From: Comamonadaceae bacterium
GTDB taxonomy: Bacteria > Pseudomonadota > Gammaproteobacteria > Burkholderiales > Burkholderiaceae_C
Direction: 5' to 3'
Assembly: GCA_021286965.1 (NCBI GenBank)
Contig: JAJTBK010000489.1
Location: 1-12,349, forward strand
DNA: 12,349 nucleotides
A program made the translations under genes and the position numbers. This document shows positions 1 through 6,614 of this stretch, piece after piece. Numbering within the stretch: the first letter of the stretch is position 1; each line of letters begins with the position of its first letter. The notes beneath the pieces were generated by a model. It was given only the letters and a program-made list of their open reading frames with translations. It did no database searches and was not told where the DNA came from.

Positions 1-1287
1 CTGTACAACGCACCGCACTTCAGCACCCTGCTGGCACAGGCGCAGGCACGCGGCCTGGAGCAGCAGCAACAGGGCGCGCTGCTGTGCCTGGACATCGACG
101 ATTTCAAATCCGTCAACGACGCCCTCGGGCGCGACCAGGGCGACGCCCTGCTGCGCCAGCTGGCGCAGCGCATCACCCAGGTCGTCGGCAGCACGCGCAC
201 CGTCGCGCGCCTGGGTGGCGACCAGTTCCTGGTGCTGCTCGAAAACCTGCCGCCGGTGCTGGCGGCGCACGACGCCCAGCACCTGGCCGAGCGCCTGCAG
301 CACGCCCTGGCCGAGCCCGTGGCGCTGGCCGGCGTGGCACACCATGCCAGCGCCAGCCTGGGCATCCTGGTCTGGGGCGAGAGCTACCAGGAGCCGCAGG
401 AGCTGCTGCGCCGCGTGGTGCTGGCACTGAACCAGGCCAAGAACGCCGGCGCCGGCAGCATCCTGTTCTTCGAGCCGCAGATGCAAGACCAGGTCAGCGG
501 CCGCGCGCGCCTGCAGCGCTGCCTGCGCGAGGCGCTGCAAAAACAATCATTCGCCCTGCACTACCAGCCCCAGCTCGACGCTGCGGGCCAGGTCGTCGGC
601 GTCGAGGCGCTGCTGCGCTGGCACCTGCCGGGCCACGGCCCGGTGTCGCCGGCCGAATTCATCCCGCTGGCCGAAAAAACCGGCCTCATCATGCCCCTGG
701 GGCGCTGGGTGCTGCACCAGGCTTGCAGCCAGCTCGCCGCCTGGGCGCAGAAGCCGACGCACTGCCACCTGACGATGGCCGTGAACGTCAGCGCCGACCA
801 GTTCCGCCAGGAAGACTTCGTGCAGCAGGTGCAGCAGGTGCTGGCCGAAACCGGCGCACCGGCGCCACGCCTGAAGCTCGAACTGACCGAGAGCCTGATG
901 ATGCACGACACGGAGCAGGTGATCGCGCGCATGAACGCGCTGCGCCAGCTGGGGCTGCGCTTTTCGCTCGACGACTTCGGCACGGGTTTTTCTTCGCTCG
1001 CCTACTTGAAGCGCCTGCCGCTCGCTCAGCTCAAGATCGACCAGAGCTTCGTGCGCGACCTGCTCGACGACGCCAACGACGCCGTCATCGCCCAGACCAT
1101 CATCGCCCTGGGCCTGAGCCTGGGTCTGGAGGTGATCGCCGAGGGCGTGGAAACGCAGGCACACCGCGATCTGCTCGACGGCTGGGGCTGCCGCTACTAC
1201 CAGGGCTATTTTTTCAGCCGGCCGCTACCGCTTCGGGAGCTGGAGGATTACCTGCGAACCCAGGCCGCAGCCGCAGCCAACACCTAA
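1..1287 (+). CDS. GGDEF-EAL cyclic-di-GMP protein, 5' partial
   Basis: C-terminal 428 residues of a protein that begins before the window; frame 1 is open from base 1 to the TAA at 1285-1287. The first residues (LYN...F) align with the start of a GGDEF domain. The signature at residues 72-76 of the visible part is GGDQF, not GGDEF/GGEEF, and the usual RxxD inhibitory site about nine residues upstream is absent (GSTR there). The EAL domain (about residues 175-420) looks complete: E202-A-L, N262, E294 in ELTES, D324-D325-F-G-T-G, K345, E381-G-V-E and Q401-G-Y. EAL domains hydrolyse cyclic di-GMP to pGpG with two metal ions. I infer a phosphodiesterase whose GGDEF half is reduced to a regulatory role, perhaps GTP binding. 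The sensory N-terminus is outside the window. It converges on folB with one base between stop codons. Confidence 0.93.
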   Translation: MYNAPHFSTLLAQAQARGLEQQQQGALLCLDIDDFKSVNDALGRDQGDALLRQLAQRITQVVGSTRTVARLGGDQFLVLLENLPPVLAAHDAQHLAERLQHALAEPVALAGVAHHASASLGILVWGESYQEPQELLRRVVLALNQAKNAGAGSILFFEPQMQDQVSGRARLQRCLREALQKQSFALHYQPQLDAAGQVVGVEALLRWHLPGHGPVSPAEFIPLAEKTGLIMPLGRWVLHQACSQLAAWAQKPTHCHLTMAVNVSADQFRQEDFVQQVQQVLAETGAPAPRLKLELTESLMMHDTEQVIARMNALRQLGLRFSLDDFGTGFSSLAYLKRLPLAQLKIDQSFVRDLLDDANDAVIAQTIIALGLSLGLEVIAEGVETQAHRDLLDGWGCRYYQGYFFSRPLPLRELEDYLRTQAAAAANT

Positions 1288-1288
1288 G

Positions 1289-1672
1289 CTACCACTGGCC
1301 GCTTTCCATGCGGATGGCGACCTCGCAGTCGTCAAAAATCTCCAGCTTGGCGATTTTCACGCGCACGCCGATCACGCCCGGCAGCTGCAGCAGGCGCTGC
1401 GCGAGCTTGCCGATCAGGCTCTCGAGCAGGTTCACGTGCTCGGCGCGGCACTCGTCGATGATGATCTGGCGCACCTTGCGGTAGTCGAGCACGTGCAGGA
1501 TGTCGTCATCCTGCGGCTTGAGGGGCTGCGTGCCCAGGTGCAGCTCGGCATCGACCTGGATCGGCTGCGGCGCGGCCCTCTCGTGCGCCAGGATGCCCAG
1601 GTTGGCATCGAAGCGCAGGCCAGTCAGGGTCAGGATTTGCGTGCCAGCGGCATGGTGCATGGTCAAACTCAC
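1289..1672 (-). CDS. folB: Dihydroneopterin aldolase
   Basis: Protein of 127 aa, normal for FolB (about 120). It cleaves 7,8-dihydroneopterin to 6-hydroxymethyl-7,8-dihydropterin and glycolaldehyde in cytosolic folate synthesis. Family landmarks appear in order: E31 in HERAAPQ, Y64 in LDYRKV, E84 in NLLESL and K109 in VKIAKLEI. By position these match the pterin-anchoring Glu, active-site Tyr, second Glu and catalytic Lys known for the family. The start is GTG at 1672-1670, overlapping the TGA of the upstream SDR gene (GTGA, 4 bases), which suggests translational coupling. An in-frame ATG at 1660 would remove only four residues. Neither start has a clear Shine-Dalgarno sequence. The partner gene also fits pterin metabolism, so the two read as one transcription unit. 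Confidence 0.93.
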   Translation of the reverse strand: MSLTMHHAAGTQILTLTGLRFDANLGILAHERAAPQPIQVDAELHLGTQPLKPQDDDILHVLDYRKVRQIIIDECRAEHVNLLESLIGKLAQRLLQLPGVIGVRVKIAKLEIFDDCEVAIRMESGQW

Positions 1673-2451
1673 ATCAAGGAAAAATCGCGCTCGAAGCGCT
1701 GCAGGTGCTGGCCGCCATCGACCAGCAGCGTGGTGCCCGTCACCGCCCGGTTCTCCAGCGCAAAGCGCACCGCCGCCGCCACCTCAGCCGGCTCGGAGCT
1801 GCGCCCGAGCGGGCTCAGGGCGTGCAGCTGGGCAAAGCGCTCGGGCGCGAGCATATGGCTGGTGAGCGTCAGCCCCGGGGCCACGCCCACCACCCGCACC
1901 AGCGGCGCCAGCGCCAGCGCCAGCATGGTGCCTGCGGCTTCGAGCGCGGCCTTGGACAGGGTGTAGCTCAAAAAATCCGGGTTCTGGTTCCACAGTTTCT
2001 GGTCCAGCAGGTTGACCACCGCGCCCTGCACGTCGGCCTCGCCCGCCGCCTGGCGCTGCAGCAGGTGCGCGTGCAGCGCCTGCGCCAACACAATGGGTGC
2101 GCCGGTGTTGCTGCGCACATGCTGCTCCAGGCGGGCATAGCTGAAGCTGGCGGCGTCGTCATGCTCGAACAGCGCGGCGCTGTTGACCACGGCGTCCACC
2201 CGGCCCCAGTGCGCGCACACGCGCGGCAACAGGCTGCGCACTGCGGTTTCATCAGAAAAATCAGCATCAAAACAGGCGCTATCGCCCGCCAAATCAGCGC
2301 AAGCAGCTACAGTTTGCATAGCATCCTGGCGCGAACCCCGGTAATGCACGGCCACGCGCCAGCCGGCACGCGCCAAATCCAAGGCAATCTCGCGCCCCAG
2401 ACGCCGGGCTGCGCCAGTCACCAGCACGGTGCGAAAAGAGGGTGGGGGCAT
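1669..2451 (-). CDS. Pteridine-reductase-like SDR oxidoreductase (FolM/PTR1 type)
   Basis: Protein of 260 aa, a classical short-chain dehydrogenase. The nucleotide-binding motif T12-G-A-A-R16-R-L-G19 has the TGxxxRxG form typical of pteridine reductases and FolM. Next come NSAA at 90-93, then D150 followed exactly 13 residues later by Y163 and by K167 (YTLSK). That Asp/Tyr/Lys spacing matches PTR1 (Asp181, Tyr194, Lys198), where Asp replaces the usual SDR Ser. PG at 192-193 and VDGGQ at 244-248 complete the fold. Likely role: NADPH-dependent reduction of dihydropterins or dihydrofolate in the cytosol, consistent with folB immediately downstream. The substrate is not proven and other SDR activities are possible. 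There is no evident Shine-Dalgarno sequence before the ATG at 2451. Bases about 2262-2325, encoding the variable stretch after residue 43, resemble a dispersed repeat (see findings). Confidence 0.85.
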   Translation of the reverse strand: MPPPSFRTVLVTGAARRLGREIALDLARAGWRVAVHYRGSRQDAMQTVAACADLAGDSACFDADFSDETAVRSLLPRVCAHWGRVDAVVNSAALFEHDDAASFSYARLEQHVRSNTGAPIVLAQALHAHLLQRQAAGEADVQGAVVNLLDQKLWNQNPDFLSYTLSKAALEAAGTMLALALAPLVRVVGVAPGLTLTSHMLAPERFAQLHALSPLGRSSEPAEVAAAVRFALENRAVTGTTLLVDGGQHLQRFERDFSLM

Positions 2452-2481
2452 GGCAGAGAGTCGGGGACAATCCCGGCTGTG

Positions 2482-3597
2482 ATGAGCAACGAACCGAAAA
2501 TTCTACCCAGCGCCCCCGAATCACCCTTGTCGTCGGTGATTTGTGCGGCGATCACCCAGGCCGGCGGTTGGATCGGCTTTGACCGCTTCATGGAACTGGC
2601 CCTCTACACCCCGGGCCTGGGCTACTACAGCGGCGGCCTGCCCAAAATCGGCGCCATGCCCGAGGGCGGCAGCGACTTCGTCACCGCGCCCGAAATGTCC
2701 CCGCTGTTTGGCGCCACCCTGGCCCTGCAGGTGCAGGAGGCGCTGGCGCACACCGGCACCGACGAGGTGTGGGAGTTTGGCGCCGGCACCGGCGCGCTGG
2801 CGGCGCAGCTGCTCACCGCCCTCGACGCCCTGGGCCAGCCGCTGCGGCGCTACCACATCGTCGATCTCTCGGGCGACCTGCGCGCACGCCAGCAAGAGCG
2901 CCTGGCCGCCTGGGGCGAGCGGGTCTGCTGGCACAGCACGCTGCCCGAGCGGATGGCCGGCGTGGTGCTGGGCAACGAGCTGCTCGACGCCATGCCGGTG
3001 CAGCTCATTGCCCGCGTGGACGGCCAGTGGTACGAGCGCGGCGTGGCCTGGCAGGGGCACGGCTTGGCCTGGGAGGATCGCCCCACGGCGCTGCGCCCCC
3101 CCCTGGACGTGGAAGGCGAGCACGACTACCTGACCGAGCTGCACGCGCAGAGCGAAGCCTTCATCCACACCCTGGGCGAGCGCCTCGCGCGCGGCGCGCT
3201 GCTGCTCATCGACTACGGCTTTGGCGAGAGCGAGTACTACCACCCCCAGCGCAGCATGGGCACGGTGATGTGCCACCAGGCGCACCGCGCCGACCCCGAC
3301 CCCCTGACCGCCGTGGGCGCCAAGGACATCACCGCCCACGTCAACTTCACCGCCATCGCCGTCGCCGGGCAGGAGGCGGGCTTCGAGGTGCTGGGCTACA
3401 CCTCGCAGGGGCATTTTTTGGTGAACTGCGGTTTGCTACAAAAAATGGAGCCAGCCACGCTTGCCCAGCGCGCCATGGCGGCCAAATTGATGCTGGAGCA
3501 CGAAATGGGCGAGCTGTTCAAGGTGCTGCTGCTGGCCAAGGGTGCACCCTGGCCCGCCGTGGGCTTTGGTCACGGCGACCGCACGCACCGGCTCTGA
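2482..3597 (+). CDS. MidA/NDUFAF7-family SAM-dependent methyltransferase
   Basis: Protein of 371 aa, the size of bacterial members of this family (formerly DUF185). Visible signatures: an N-terminal GFDRFMELALYTPGLGYYS block, the SAM-binding EFGAGTGALA motif, GNELLDAMPVQ, LLIDYGFGESEYY, and the diagnostic stretch from GTVMCHQAHR to GAKDITAHVNFT. Mitochondrial NDUFAF7 dimethylates an arginine of complex I subunit NDUFS2; the bacterial substrate is uncertain. The ATG at 2482 is preferred because the family block starts soon after it. The frame stays open upstream to 1705, but that part lies antisense to the SDR gene and lacks family resemblance. There is no strong Shine-Dalgarno sequence. It is divergent from the SDR/folB unit with 30 bases between starts, and its stop lies 5 bases from that of the convergent M20 gene. 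A short AT-rich patch at 3410-3450 resembles the dispersed repeat. Confidence 0.9.
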   Translation: MSNEPKILPSAPESPLSSVICAAITQAGGWIGFDRFMELALYTPGLGYYSGGLPKIGAMPEGGSDFVTAPEMSPLFGATLALQVQEALAHTGTDEVWEFGAGTGALAAQLLTALDALGQPLRRYHIVDLSGDLRARQQERLAAWGERVCWHSTLPERMAGVVLGNELLDAMPVQLIARVDGQWYERGVAWQGHGLAWEDRPTALRPPLDVEGEHDYLTELHAQSEAFIHTLGERLARGALLLIDYGFGESEYYHPQRSMGTVMCHQAHRADPDPLTAVGAKDITAHVNFTAIAVAGQEAGFEVLGYTSQGHFLVNCGLLQKMEPATLAQRAMAAKLMLEHEMGELFKVLLLAKGAPWPAVGFGHGDRTHRL

Positions 3598-3602
3598 CGC
3601 GG

Positions 3603-4874
3603 CTAGGAAAAAATCGCCGCCAGCGCCTTCTGGTCGCGCCCGGGCAGCGCCGGCGTGGGCTGCGCCTGCCAGGGCAGGGACTGCTCGATCAGGCCCGCGT
3701 GCAGCGCCGCCCCCAGGGGCAGCACCTCGTCGTTGAAGTCGTAGCGGCTGCTGTGCAGCGCCGCACCGCCCTGCACACCGCCCTGGCCCAGGCGCAGGTA
3801 GGCGCCGGGACGGGCCTGCAGCATGAAGGAGAAATCCTCCGCCCCCATGCTCGGCTCCAGCTGGCGCTCGACGTTATCGGCCCCGACCAGGCTTTGCGCC
3901 ACGTCGCCCGCCAGGCGCGCCTGCTCGGCATGGTTGAGCGTGGCGGGATAGACGCGCTCATAGCGCACGCTGGCCGACACGCCCAGGCCCAGGGCGACGG
4001 CGCTGCACAGCTCCTTGAGCCGCGCCTCCACCAGCTCCTGCACCCCGGCGTCAAACGTGCGCACCGTGCCCACCAGGGTGGCGCGGCCCGGCTGCACGCT
4101 AAAAGCCCCCAAATCCCCGGCCTGCATGGCGCACAGGCTGATGACGGCGCTGTCGAGCGCCCGCACATTGCGCGCCACGATGCTCTGGATGGCGGTGATG
4201 ATGTGCGCGCTCGCCAGGATCACGTCCTGCGTCTGGTAGGGGTGGGCGCCGTGGCCGCCCCGGCCGCTGATGTCGATGGTGATGCGATCGGCCGCCGCCA
4301 TCATGGCGCCGCCATTCAGGCCCACCATGCCGGCACGCAGCGCCGGCCAGTTGTGCAGGGCGTACACCGCCTGCACCGGAAAACGCTCGAACAGGCCGTC
4401 CTCGATCATCACGCGGGCGCCGCCGCCGCCCTCTTCGGCGGGCTGGAAGATGAGCACCGCCGTGCCGTCAAAGTAGCGCGTGGCCGCCAGGTAGCGCGCC
4501 GCACCCACCAGCATGGCCGTGTGGCCGTCGTGGCCGCAGCCGTGCATCAGACCGCTCTTGCCGGACTTCCAGGCGAAGTCGTTGTGCTCGGTCATGGGCA
4601 GCGCGTCCATGTCGGCGCGCAGGCCGACCATGGCGCCGCCGCCATCGCCCCGGCCCCGGATCAATGCCACCAGGCCGGTGCGGCCGATGCCGTCGTGGAT
4701 TGCATCAACGCCGCAGGCTTGCAGCGCCTCTTTCACCCGCGCCGCCGTGTAATGCTCCTCAAAACCCAGCTCGGGGTGCGCGTGCAAATCGCGGCGCAAC
4801 GCCGTCAGCTCAGGGTGGAACTGGGCAATCTGCGCAAACACGCGGCCACTGGCCCTGTAACGTAATGCCGGCAT
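3603..4874 (-). CDS. M20D-family amidohydrolase (hippurate hydrolase/aminoacylase-like)
   Basis: With the start at 4874 the protein has 423 aa, close to the family norm of about 390-410. M20D enzymes are two-metal amidohydrolases that remove an acyl group from N-acyl amino acids (hippurate, N-acetyl amino acids, auxin conjugates). Visible motifs: LRRDLHAHPELGFEE near the N-terminus, GLRADMDALPM, MHGCGHDGHTAML (C113 and H115), PAEEGGGGA (E147/E148), LHNWP (H174), the dimerisation-domain GGHGAHP, and a late SMGAEDFSFML. These are the expected metal ligands and catalytic Glu. There is no signal peptide, so it is probably cytosolic. The start is supported by AGAGGG at 4880-4885 five bases upstream; in-frame starts at 4910 and 4946 lack a ribosome-binding site and would add unrelated sequence. 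The exact substrate cannot be read from the sequence. Confidence 0.9.
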   Translation of the reverse strand: MPALRYRASGRVFAQIAQFHPELTALRRDLHAHPELGFEEHYTAARVKEALQACGVDAIHDGIGRTGLVALIRGRGDGGGAMVGLRADMDALPMTEHNDFAWKSGKSGLMHGCGHDGHTAMLVGAARYLAATRYFDGTAVLIFQPAEEGGGGARVMIEDGLFERFPVQAVYALHNWPALRAGMVGLNGGAMMAAADRITIDISGRGGHGAHPYQTQDVILASAHIITAIQSIVARNVRALDSAVISLCAMQAGDLGAFSVQPGRATLVGTVRTFDAGVQELVEARLKELCSAVALGLGVSASVRYERVYPATLNHAEQARLAGDVAQSLVGADNVERQLEPSMGAEDFSFMLQARPGAYLRLGQGGVQGGAALHSSRYDFNDEVLPLGAALHAGLIEQSLPWQAQPTPALPGRDQKALAAIFS

Positions 4875-4879
4875 ACAAG

Positions 4880-4885
4880 CCCTCT
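4880..4885 (-). promoter_or_regulatory. Ribosome-binding site that sets the M20D start
   Basis: On the minus strand AGAGGG lies five bases before the ATG at 4874-4872. The two upstream in-frame ATGs (4910 and 4946) have no such purine-rich sequence, so this site decides for the shorter 423-aa protein. Confidence 0.6.
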
Positions 4886-4929
4886 GCAATGGATCGGGGG
4901 GAGCGCCCATGCTAGCAGGCAGCAGGACG

Positions 4930-4954
4930 AAAAAAAGCCCCTGCAAGCAGGGGC
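4930..4954 (-). terminator. Intrinsic terminator of the downstream porin gene
   Basis: The plus strand reads seven A (4930-4936), then GCCCCTGC, AA, GCAGGGGC (4937-4954). Read on the minus strand this is an 8-bp GC-rich hairpin followed by seven U, lying 44 bases after the porin stop codon at 4999. It is a textbook rho-independent terminator and separates the porin from the M20 gene. Confidence 0.9.
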
Positions 4955-4998
4955 CTGGGAGCCAAGCCGGGAAAGCCCAGGGAAGGGCTTTAAAGGGC

Positions 4999-6273
4999 TT
5001 AGAAGCGGTGGCGCAGGCCGACGGTGAAGCCGGTGCGGCTGCGAGCGCCGAATTTGTCGATGGTCATGCCATCGCCGCCGCTGACCTTGGTGTAGTCCAG
5101 GGCAGCGTAAGCATCGGTGCGCTTGGAGAAAGCGTAATCCAGGGCCGTGACGAAGAAGTTGGCATTGCCGTTGTACACGCCGTTGGCCGAGCCCGACTGC
5201 TTGGCGTGGAAGTAATGCGCGCCGGCGTTGATCTGCGGCGTGACCTGGTAGCCAAAGCCGATCTTGAACATCTCGCGCTTGCTGGCGGAGTTGCCGACCT
5301 GGCCTACGTTCTGCGGCTGCAGGGTACCTGAGTCGAAGTCATAGATGGTCGGGCCGGGCATGAAGCCGCCGTTGGTCTGGCCCGACCAGTAGGTGGACAG
5401 CAGCACGGCATCGGCCATGCTCGGCACCGTGGCGTTGAACGGGTTCTTGACCTTGTTCTGGCCGTAGCCGGCGTTCAGGTACAGGGCGCCAACCTTGTAG
5501 GAGCCACCCAGGGTGAAGGCATCGACCTTGGTGCCGCCGGGCAGCTTGAAGTTCATGTAGCCACCGCCGACGGAAATACCGTCCTTGGAGTAGCGCACGA
5601 AGCCGCCATAGTTTTGGATCGGGCCTTGCAACTGGCTCACGAGCTCCTCTTTGGCACCCGGCTTGAGCAGGTCAATCAGGGGCTTGTCCTTGACTTCGTT
5701 GTTTTCACCAAACGAATACTGCAGGCCTGCCGCCAGGCTGCGGTCGGCGTTGGCGATCACGTACTTGAGCGAGTTGCTGGTGCGTGCGCCCATGGCCATG
5801 CCGAGCTCAGGCTTGTAGGCATCCATGTAGGGCGAGTACGGGAACGAGGCGTAGGTGCTGGTCACGACGTCGAACAGCACGTTCCACTGGCGGCCCATGG
5901 TCAGGCGGCCATAGGGGCCTTGCAGGCCGACGTAGGACAGCTGGAAGAAGGGGGCGGGAACGGGCTTGATATCTTTCTCGCCGCTATCGGCGTTGAGGCG
6001 GTGCTCCAGATAGGCCAGGGCCTTGGTGCCCGAGCCCATGTCTTCCTCGATAGTGAATTCAAGGCGGCTTTGCGACATGCCGCCGCCCACCATGCGGTTG
6101 AGGCCGCCTTGATCGGCGCCTTCGTTCGTGGTGTGGCGGTAGGCCACATCGACCACGCCAGAGAGCTGCACCTTGCTGGTATTGGCGGGGGCTGCCGGGG
6201 CAGCAGGCTGGGACTGGGCCAGGGCAGCGCCTGCGCCGCACAGGGCCAGGGCTGCGATGACGGTTTTCTTCAT
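4999..6273 (-). CDS. Gram-negative trimeric porin (first of two)
   Basis: Protein of 424 aa. A signal peptide (MKKTVIAALALCGAGAALA, cleavage before Q20) precedes a short Pro/Ala-rich linker (about residues 21-33), then a beta-barrel of alternating strands beginning KVQLSGVVDVAYR and ending TVGLRHRF. The terminal Phe is the outer-membrane assembly signal. LTMGRQWNVLFD resembles the strand leading into the constriction loop of Burkholderiales porins. It is expected to form a 16-stranded general diffusion channel, as is usual for the family. The ATG at 6273 follows AGAGGAG at 6282-6288 with 8 bases spacing; the longer frame to 6369 is rejected because it precedes the signal peptide. It has its own terminator. 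Its Shine-Dalgarno region (6282-6289) is perfectly complementary to eight bases of the putative small RNA at 8564-8571. It is larger than, and clearly diverged from, the neighbouring porin, so not a recent duplicate. Confidence 0.93.
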   Translation of the reverse strand: MKKTVIAALALCGAGAALAQSQPAAPAAPANTSKVQLSGVVDVAYRHTTNEGADQGGLNRMVGGGMSQSRLEFTIEEDMGSGTKALAYLEHRLNADSGEKDIKPVPAPFFQLSYVGLQGPYGRLTMGRQWNVLFDVVTSTYASFPYSPYMDAYKPELGMAMGARTSNSLKYVIANADRSLAAGLQYSFGENNEVKDKPLIDLLKPGAKEELVSQLQGPIQNYGGFVRYSKDGISVGGGYMNFKLPGGTKVDAFTLGGSYKVGALYLNAGYGQNKVKNPFNATVPSMADAVLLSTYWSGQTNGGFMPGPTIYDFDSGTLQPQNVGQVGNSASKREMFKIGFGYQVTPQINAGAHYFHAKQSGSANGVYNGNANFFVTALDYAFSKRTDAYAALDYTKVSGGDGMTIDKFGARSRTGFTVGLRHRF

Positions 6274-6416
6274 GGAAACGACTCCTCTAGGATGGGCAAA
6301 CCAGCTTTTGCAATAGGACGATCCGGGGGCAGCCCCGAACCCAAAGACAACGGCGTGTAACCGTGGCAACCACCTTGCCTGCCGCTGGGGCGGGCCGCGC
6401 CATCCCTCTTGGGGCT

Positions 6417-6445
6417 GGCAAAGGTGAGGTAACTGCGATTGTCAA
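6417..6445 (-). promoter_or_regulatory. Possible promoter of the first porin
   Basis: On the minus strand a perfect TTGACA (6445-6440) is followed after 17 bases by TTTGCC (6422-6417), a poor -10 hexamer. The location between the preceding terminator and the porin start fits. The weak -10 keeps confidence low; the true -10 could be elsewhere or regulator-dependent. Confidence 0.3.
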
Positions 6446-6507
6446 AAGCCCCTGCACCCCGGGCAAGCACACTGGGCATGGGCACCACAGGCGTTAACCC
6501 TAGGAAA

Positions 6508-6523
6508 TGTCGCCCATGCGACA
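6508..6523. promoter_or_regulatory. Perfect dyad TGTCGC-N4-GCGACA upstream of a porin
   Basis: TGTCGC, CCAT, GCGACA: two perfect 6-base half sites separated by four bases, a spacing common for dimeric regulators. It lies between the upstream porin's terminator and the putative promoter of the next porin, about 235 bases before that start codon. It could be an operator, or a small RNA hairpin; I recognise no specific regulator. Confidence 0.35.
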
Positions 6524-6541
6524 GAGCGTGGCCATGGTGGC

Positions 6542-6571
6542 AAAAAAAAACCGCTGCACGCGGCAGCGGTT
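6542..6571 (-). terminator. Intrinsic terminator of the upstream porin gene
   Basis: On the minus strand AACCGCTGC (6571-6563), loop CGCGT, GCAGCGGTT (6557-6549), running into an uninterrupted run of nine U (6550-6542). It lies about 45 bases past the porin stop at 6615. The plus-strand side has only four T (6570-6573), so activity in the other direction would be weak. Confidence 0.9.
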
Positions 6572-6589
6572 TTCAAGCTTCTTGGCACC

Positions 6590-6607
6590 GGCTGGCTTGC
6601 GCCAGCC
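6590..6607 (-). other. Short hairpin just after the porin stop codon
   Basis: GGCTGGC, TTGC, GCCAGCC forms a perfect 7-bp stem with a 4-base loop, beginning 7 bases past the porin stop and ahead of the true terminator. It has no U-run, so it is not a terminator itself. A 3'-end stabilising hairpin is a reasonable guess. Confidence 0.45.
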
Positions 6608-6614
6608 AGGGTGA

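Larger units (their letters stand above)
6274..6614 (-). other. Intergenic region between the two porins
   Basis: A stretch of 341 bases without a credible gene. On the minus strand it contains, in transcription order, a short hairpin after the upstream porin's stop (6590-6607), that porin's terminator (6542-6571), a perfect dyad (6508-6523), a possible promoter for the next porin (6417-6445), and a long leader of about 140 or more bases ending in the AGAGGAG ribosome-binding site. Open frames through this stretch show no recognisable protein features. Confidence 0.7.

Noticed and set aside
84..1484. Long plus-strand open frame over the GGDEF-EAL gene
   Set aside because: Arg/Pro/Ala-rich translation with no domain, out of frame with a protein showing clear GGDEF and EAL motifs; a high-GC shadow.
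2769..4865. Plus-strand open frame of about 700 codons
   Set aside because: It runs across the methyltransferase and then antisense to the M20D gene, with composition typical of shadow frames and no recognisable motif.
4875..4946. N-terminal extension of the M20D protein
   Set aside because: No ribosome-binding site at 4910 or 4946. The extension overlaps the porin terminator at 4930-4954.
6274..6369. N-terminal extension of the first porin
   Set aside because: It would put 32 residues ahead of a clear Lys-Lys signal peptide, and the ATG at 6273 has an AGAGGAG ribosome-binding site.
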